The position numbers and the translations under genes were made by a program. A stretch of DNA of 6,267 bases. Origin: an uncultured Rikenella sp. (GTDB lineage: Bacteria > Bacteroidota > Bacteroidia > Bacteroidales > Rikenellaceae). The notes under the pieces are model-generated. The model was not told the DNA's origin, did not search any database, and saw only the letters and a list, made by a program, of their open reading frames with translations. Positions within the stretch are counted from its first letter, which is position 1; each line of letters begins with the position of its first letter. Shown here piece by piece: positions 5,995 through 6,267 of this stretch. The stretch is taken from the NCBI RefSeq assembly GCF_910579375.1, contig NZ_CAJTUJ010000116.1:1-6267 (forward strand), given 5' to 3'.

Positions 5995-6019
5995 AGCCCG
6001 GGTTCTAAGTCCCCGGGCT
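5995..6019. repeat. 8-bp hairpin at the 5' edge of module 2
   Basis: agcccggg (5995-6002) is the exact reverse complement of cccgggct (6012-6019), with a 9-nt loop. The right arm overlaps the 5' edge repeat of the module. Module 1 has the right-arm sequence (cccgggct) but no matching left arm, so the inverted repeat is specific to this copy. Confidence 0.5.
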
Positions 6020-6192
6020 CCCGCAGTTCCAGCTCGGGCTCGCTGAGCAGCGTCGGTTTCAGCGGATACAACTGGACTTCCACAATCAGCGGGACACAAG
6101 GAATATATTTGAACTTTGGTGCAACGTGGCTTTATCCGCGTACGGCAGTCTACCGCGCTCCCGGTTTTCAGTTGCGTTGCCTCTCGGAATAA
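6016..6192 (+). pseudogene. Orphan 3' module 2 of a FISUMP/DGR-variable-like surface protein
   Basis: Encodes 58 residues from GSRSSSSGSLSSVG to GFQLRCLSE, then TAA. It aligns without gaps to module 1, exactly 284 bp away; by my count about 25 of 58 residues are identical. Shared positions include G..YxWxS, LNF, R47, G50 and QLRCLSE, the structural residues expected of this tail. Differences cluster at 2-7, 11-16, 24-31, 35-46 and 48-49, including sites that would be surface-exposed if the C-type-lectin comparison is right. The frame remains open leftward into module 1's tail, but no in-frame ATG, ribosome site or signal peptide is present, so that extension is treated as chance. Either a remnant or a silent cassette. 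Confidence 0.6.
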
Positions 6193-6196
6193 ACGG
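6167..6196 (+). repeat. 3' anchor repeat of module 2, spanning the stop codon
   Basis: Identical over 30 bases to 5883-5912, including TAA and the next four bases. Beyond acgg the two copies diverge at once (tgcaag after module 1, gggcgc after module 2). The remaining 71 bases to the window end hold no recognisable gene. Confidence 0.8.
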
Positions 6197-6267
6197 GGGC
6201 GCGTGCTCGCGAGGGCAAAGGGTTGGAGTTACCCTATTTGCGTTTTGAGTGCATCCCTGCGGTTCGA

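Noticed and set aside
5660..6099. Minus-strand open frames opposite the two modules
   Set aside because: Low-complexity shadow translations of the plus-strand modules without recognisable domains.
5893..6192. A single 99-residue gene covering module 2
   Set aside because: It would start at a TTG inside module 1's tail in a different frame and has no ATG, ribosome site or signal peptide. Only the last 58 codons align with module 1.

Overview
The window most likely comes from a GC-rich gut Bacteroidetes of the Rikenellaceae/Alistipes type. Three things support this: an S46 dipeptidyl peptidase, a multi-pass membrane protein resembling the Bacteroidetes-restricted DUF6427 family next to purD, and TAnnTTTG promoter boxes. 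The genus is inferred from gene content and GC level, not from a marker gene.

Layout. Positions 1-751 hold no convincing gene. They are packed with hairpins and repeats: a hairpin at 1-43, a ~72-bp hairpin-bearing direct repeat at 91-163 and 276-346, and a repeat at 469-529 that recurs after purD. A probable terminator of the S46 gene lies at about 685-724. Positions 752-2884 (minus) encode a complete, apparently active, secreted S46 dipeptidyl peptidase of DPP7 type. Positions 2885-2977 form a compact divergent promoter region in which two oppositely oriented -7 boxes nearly abut. Positions 2978-4303 (plus) encode PurD, the GAR synthetase of purine synthesis. Positions 4304-4649 contain a nested palindromic element of about 261 bp. 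Positions 4650-5684 (plus) encode the membrane protein. Positions 5685-6267 hold two tandem, promoterless 58-codon modules, each ending in a near-identical QLRCLSE-stop tail. They resemble the C-terminal (C-type-lectin-like, FISUMP/DGR variable-region-like) end of Bacteroidetes surface proteins.

How the parts work together. The peptidase acts in the periplasm, releasing dipeptides from oligopeptides for a protein-fermenting lifestyle. PurD is cytosolic housekeeping. They share a regulatory region but no obvious pathway. The membrane protein may be linked to purD only by conserved neighbourhood.

The least ordinary part is the right end. The two modules align without gaps over 58 codons and are only about 43% identical in protein sequence. 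Yet they share 30 identical bases across the stop codon and a 13/14-base match at the 5' edge. This looks like an array of silent 3' cassettes for a variable surface protein whose expressed gene lies outside the window. No reverse transcriptase, recombinase or full-length recipient gene is visible, so the idea remains an inference. The second notable theme is the dense population of small hairpins whose stems differ but whose loops are alike.
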